DNA of 9,098 nt, from NCBI GenBank assembly GCA_003520205.1, contig DOVG01000129.1, positions 1 to 9,098 of the forward strand, written 5' to 3'. The translations under genes were made by a program, and so were the position numbers. This document shows, one piece after another, positions 6,878-9,098 of this stretch (position 1 is its first letter; every line of letters starts with the position of its first letter). The notes beneath the pieces were generated by a model that was not told the origin of the DNA, searched no databases, and worked only from the letters and a program-made list of their open reading frames with translations. Origin of the DNA: Lachnospiraceae bacterium. Lineage in GTDB: Bacteria > Bacillota > Clostridia > Lachnospirales > Lachnospiraceae.

Positions 6878-8284
6878 ATGGAATATATCAATCTATTCAT
6901 TAATAATGTACGACTGAAACTAAACAGCCGGCAGTTCAGAGCCTCCCTGATAAAAACTATTATGTGGGGGCTTCTTTCGATGCTGGTTATTCAGTCAGTC
7001 AGTCTTTTTATACCTATGTATTATTCAGTATATATCGGGATAGCAGCGGTAGCTATTTCTATTTTAGCAGGAATATGTATAGGTATAAAAAAACGAATAG
7101 ATAATAGACAGGCAGCTATATATATAGACAGCTTTGGATTTAAGGAAAAGATAATTACTGCATACGAAAACCAAAGCTATAAAGATAGAGTTTGTCAGCT
7201 CCAGAGAGAAGATGCAGAAAGAACACTCCGTAACAATCAGGTCAGAGTAAGAATCGACAGAAATATACCGTGGCTAAGAGTAGCAATCGATTTGATTCTT
7301 ATTATCTGTATTCTGTTAGTCTCTGTGATGGATACTCCGGCAAGGAATAAAGCCAGGGAGATTCATTTGGCAAAGAAACAGGCTGAGGAAGCTGTGAAGG
7401 AAATAAACGAGATGCTTGAGGCTCTTGAGAAAGTAGAAAAAGGAGAATTAAGTGACGCAGAGCTTAAAGAGCTTGAAAAGATGATGAAATCCTTAGAGCT
7501 TTCAAAGGAGAACTTTAAAAAGGTAAAATCTAAGAGTGAACTTGAGTCAGCACGAAGTGCATATGATTATAAGCTGGGAGATATTGAGGATAAATTAAAC
7601 AGTATAGCAAATGGAAAATCAGGAAATGCTTATAAAAGTATAAAGGACGCAGCCGAAATAGCGAAGAATCAGAAAGGCAGTGAGAATCTTGCTTCCAACA
7701 CTTCCGAAACTGGACAGAATGGAAACGGTCAAAGCGGTGAGAACCAGAACGGTGAAAATGGTCAGAGCGGCGAGAACCAGAACGGTGAAAATGGTCAGAG
7801 CGGCGAGAACCAGAATGGTGAGAGCGGTCAGAGCGGCGAGAGCCAGAATGGTGAAAGCGGTGAGAGCGGTCAGAGCGGCGAGAGCCAGAACGGTGAAAGC
7901 GGTGAGAGCGGTCAGAGCGGCGGAAACCAGAATGGTGAAGGTGGTCAGAGTGCCCAGGGAAAAGGTCAGGGAGAGGGACAAAATGGAAATGGCGGACCAG
8001 GGGGCTCAGGTGCCGGACAAGGTAATCAGACAGGCGAATCCGAGAGAAATCATAATCATGACTATGTGAGTGTAAATAAGAATATAACAGGTAAATACTC
8101 TGAAAATAATTCTTCGGAGTATTCAAGAGAACAAAATGGCCTTGCGTGGGACGGCGAGAAGGTTCCATATAATACAGTGATAAATGATTATAAGAATAAT
8201 GCGTATGATGGGATAGAAAAAGGAAAATATCCGGGTTCAGTATCGGGTATAATAAAAGATTATTTTTCTGAGTTAGGTGAATAG
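6878..8284 (+). CDS. Three-helix membrane protein with extracytoplasmic coiled coil and Gly/Gln/Ser/Asn repeat linker
   Basis: A 468-residue protein of a type found beside MoxR genes; I do not know an experimental function. Helices lie near 25-46, 50-70 and 134-151. The basic segments KKRIDNR and RVRIDR around residues 71-130 suggest that this loop is cytoplasmic and the rest (152-468) is outside. The loop contains QAAIYIDSFGFKEKIITAYEN (79-98), which recalls the 'D..LGLKERL.TALE' stretch of large membrane proteins in MoxR/transglutaminase clusters. Residues 155-245 are strongly helical and charged, a probable coiled coil. Residues 284-358 are tandem GQSGENQNGEN-like repeats, followed by a Gly-rich tail to about 390. 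The final 40 residues (VPYNTVINDY...KDYFSELGE) look conserved and folded. The ATG directly abuts the permease stop with only a weak GGAAAG upstream, so translation is probably coupled. Confidence 0.88.
   Translation: MEYINLFINNVRLKLNSRQFRASLIKTIMWGLLSMLVIQSVSLFIPMYYSVYIGIAAVAISILAGICIGIKKRIDNRQAAIYIDSFGFKEKIITAYENQSYKDRVCQLQREDAERTLRNNQVRVRIDRNIPWLRVAIDLILIICILLVSVMDTPARNKAREIHLAKKQAEEAVKEINEMLEALEKVEKGELSDAELKELEKMMKSLELSKENFKKVKSKSELESARSAYDYKLGDIEDKLNSIANGKSGNAYKSIKDAAEIAKNQKGSENLASNTSETGQNGNGQSGENQNGENGQSGENQNGENGQSGENQNGESGQSGESQNGESGESGQSGESQNGESGESGQSGGNQNGEGGQSAQGKGQGEGQNGNGGPGGSGAGQGNQTGESERNHNHDYVSVNKNITGKYSENNSSEYSREQNGLAWDGEKVPYNTVINDYKNNAYDGIEKGKYPGSVSGIIKDYFSELGE
7727..7951 (+). 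repeat. In-frame tandem repeats of 33 and 42 bp
   Basis: Six repeat units plus a partial seventh encode GQSGENQNGEN (33 bp) or an expanded form GQSGESQNGESGES (42 bp). Units begin at 7727, 7760, 7793 (33 bp), 7826, 7868 (42 bp), 7910 (33 bp) and 7943 (partial). Units differ by single substitutions, mostly AAC/AAT and AAT/AGC changes, so they arose by recent duplication. All lengths are multiples of three, so gain or loss of units keeps the frame. The top strand is purine-rich and distinctly less AT-rich than the surrounding gene. The encoded segment is a hydrophilic, probably disordered linker. Confidence 0.93.
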
Positions 8285-8288
8285 GAGG
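8283..8288 (+). promoter_or_regulatory. Strong ribosome binding site of the MoxR gene overlapping the upstream stop
   Basis: AGGAGG begins in the TAG stop (8282-8284) of the repeat-protein gene and lies 5 bases before the ATG at 8294. It is the best Shine-Dalgarno match in the operon, so MoxR may be made in higher amounts than the membrane subunits. Confidence 0.75.
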
Positions 8289-8293
8289 ATGTC

Positions 8294-9098
8294 ATGACAG
8301 AATTTGAACAGGCTGCCGCTAGAATAAATGAGGTTAAGAAGGAAATTTCAAAGGAAATAATAGGACAAAAGAAAACGATAGATATGGTTCTTATGACACT
8401 TCTCACAGGTGGAAATGTACTGCTCGAAGGTATGCCGGGACTGGGGAAAACCAGGCTGGTTCAGACTATCAGTAATGTATTTGATATGTCCTTTAAGAGA
8501 ATACAGTTTACTCCTGATCTGATGCCGGCAGATATCACAGGTACAAATATCATGGTAAGAGATGATAAGGGAAGTGGATTCAGATTTGAGCCGGGTCCTA
8601 TATTTGCAAATGTAATTCTTGCTGATGAGATAAACCGTGCTACACCGAAAACTCAGTCAGCACTTCTCGAAGCTATGCAGGAGCATACAGTAACGGTGGG
8701 AGACACAACCTATAGGCTTCCTGATCCGTTTTTTGTAATAGCTACAGAAAATCCTATAGAGCAGGAAGGAACATATCCGCTCCCGGAAGCCCAGCTGGAC
8801 AGATTTGCCATGAAGCTGCTGGTGGAGTATCCAACAAAGGAAGAGCTTGGAAGAATAGTAACACTTACAGAAGGCTTTGGCGTGGAAAAGGCACAGAAAA
8901 TGCTTACAGCTCAGGAGCTTATAGCTATAAGGAGTATGATTCAGCAGATACCTATAGCAGATGCTGTGCTGGACAGGGCATTAACAATCGTGATGAAAAC
9001 CCATGAAGATAATAAGTATATCAGGGAAGGCGCGAGCCCAAGAGCAGCTCAGTATATAGTGAGAACAGCTAAAGCGAGAGCCTTTATGGATGGAAGGC
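8294..9098 (+). CDS. MoxR-family AAA+ ATPase, 3' end cut by the window
   Basis: The first 268 residues of a MoxR/RavA-type AAA+ ATPase, a cytoplasmic chaperone-like enzyme usually paired with VWA or DUF58 proteins to mature or remodel a protein complex. All key elements are present: Walker A GMPGLGKT at 46-53, Walker B VILADEIN at 107-114, sensor 1 ATENP at 150-154, the arginine finger in LDRF (R170), and sensor 2 GASPR (R250). MoxR proteins are usually about 310-330 residues, so some 50 are missing on the right. The ATG at 8294 is preceded by a perfect AGGAGG at 8283-8288 that overlaps the stop codon of the preceding gene. The family is securely identified; the client protein is unknown, but the membrane and coiled-coil protein just upstream is the nearest candidate (inference). 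Confidence 0.96.
   Translation, partial: MTEFEQAAARINEVKKEISKEIIGQKKTIDMVLMTLLTGGNVLLEGMPGLGKTRLVQTISNVFDMSFKRIQFTPDLMPADITGTNIMVRDDKGSGFRFEPGPIFANVILADEINRATPKTQSALLEAMQEHTVTVGDTTYRLPDPFFVIATENPIEQEGTYPLPEAQLDRFAMKLLVEYPTKEELGRIVTLTEGFGVEKAQKMLTAQELIAIRSMIQQIPIADAVLDRALTIVMKTHEDNKYIREGASPRAAQYIVRTAKARAFMDGR

Noticed and set aside
7727..7951. Possible CRISPR array
   Set aside because: The units are contiguous with no unique spacers, are in frame and encode a Gly/Gln/Asn-rich linker, so this is a coding tandem repeat.
7530..8168. Long open frames on the minus strand (212 and 120 codons) and in another plus frame (129 codons, Arg-rich) over the repeat tract
   Set aside because: The repeat unit lacks stops in these frames, so periodic low-complexity proteins appear by chance. 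They have no start signals, and the main frame is supported by flanking conserved domains.

Overview
The window looks like a chromosomal segment of a low-GC Gram-positive bacterium of the class Clostridia, most likely Lachnospiraceae-like. The evidence is an AT-rich, A/G-ending codon style, strong GGAGG-type ribosome binding sites, a TGS-domain nucleoside kinase of the clostridial kind, and an RNase P RNA with the class A layout (as in Clostridia) rather than the class B layout of Bacillus and Lactobacillus. The taxonomic call is inference; no marker gene is complete enough here to name a genus.

Region 1 (1-2650, plus strand) is a housekeeping operon: the C-terminal end of the primary sigma factor RpoD, then trmK (tRNA m1A22 methyltransferase) joined to it by a TAATG stop/start overlap, then a TGS-domain/uridine-kinase-like nucleoside kinase. 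Region 2 (2651-3088) has no protein gene. It holds rnpB, the RNase P RNA, on the minus strand, with a near-consensus promoter (TTGACA, 17 bp, TAGAAT) at 3037-3065. rnpB converges on the kinase gene with almost no gap, and its promoter lies just in front of the next plus-strand gene.

Region 3 (3089-9098, plus strand) is a tightly packed membrane operon that runs off the right edge: a secreted/membrane-anchored protein with two central membrane helices, an ABC ATPase, an ABC-2 type permease, a three-helix membrane protein with an extracytoplasmic coiled coil and a Gly/Gln/Ser/Asn/Glu repeat tract, and a MoxR-family AAA+ ATPase lacking only its last part. Gene spacings (26 bp, an 8 bp overlap, 0 bp, 9 bp) indicate co-transcription and translational coupling.

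The Region 3 genes resemble the broader group of MoxR clusters that usually continue with DUF58, VWA and transglutaminase-like genes. The combination with a GldA/GldF-like ABC pair and a large exocytoplasmic protein suggests one envelope-associated machine: a cytoplasmic MoxR chaperone, an ABC motor in the membrane, and two extracytoplasmic partners. Its substrate cannot be read from the sequence. This is the part of the window most likely to hold a poorly characterised system.
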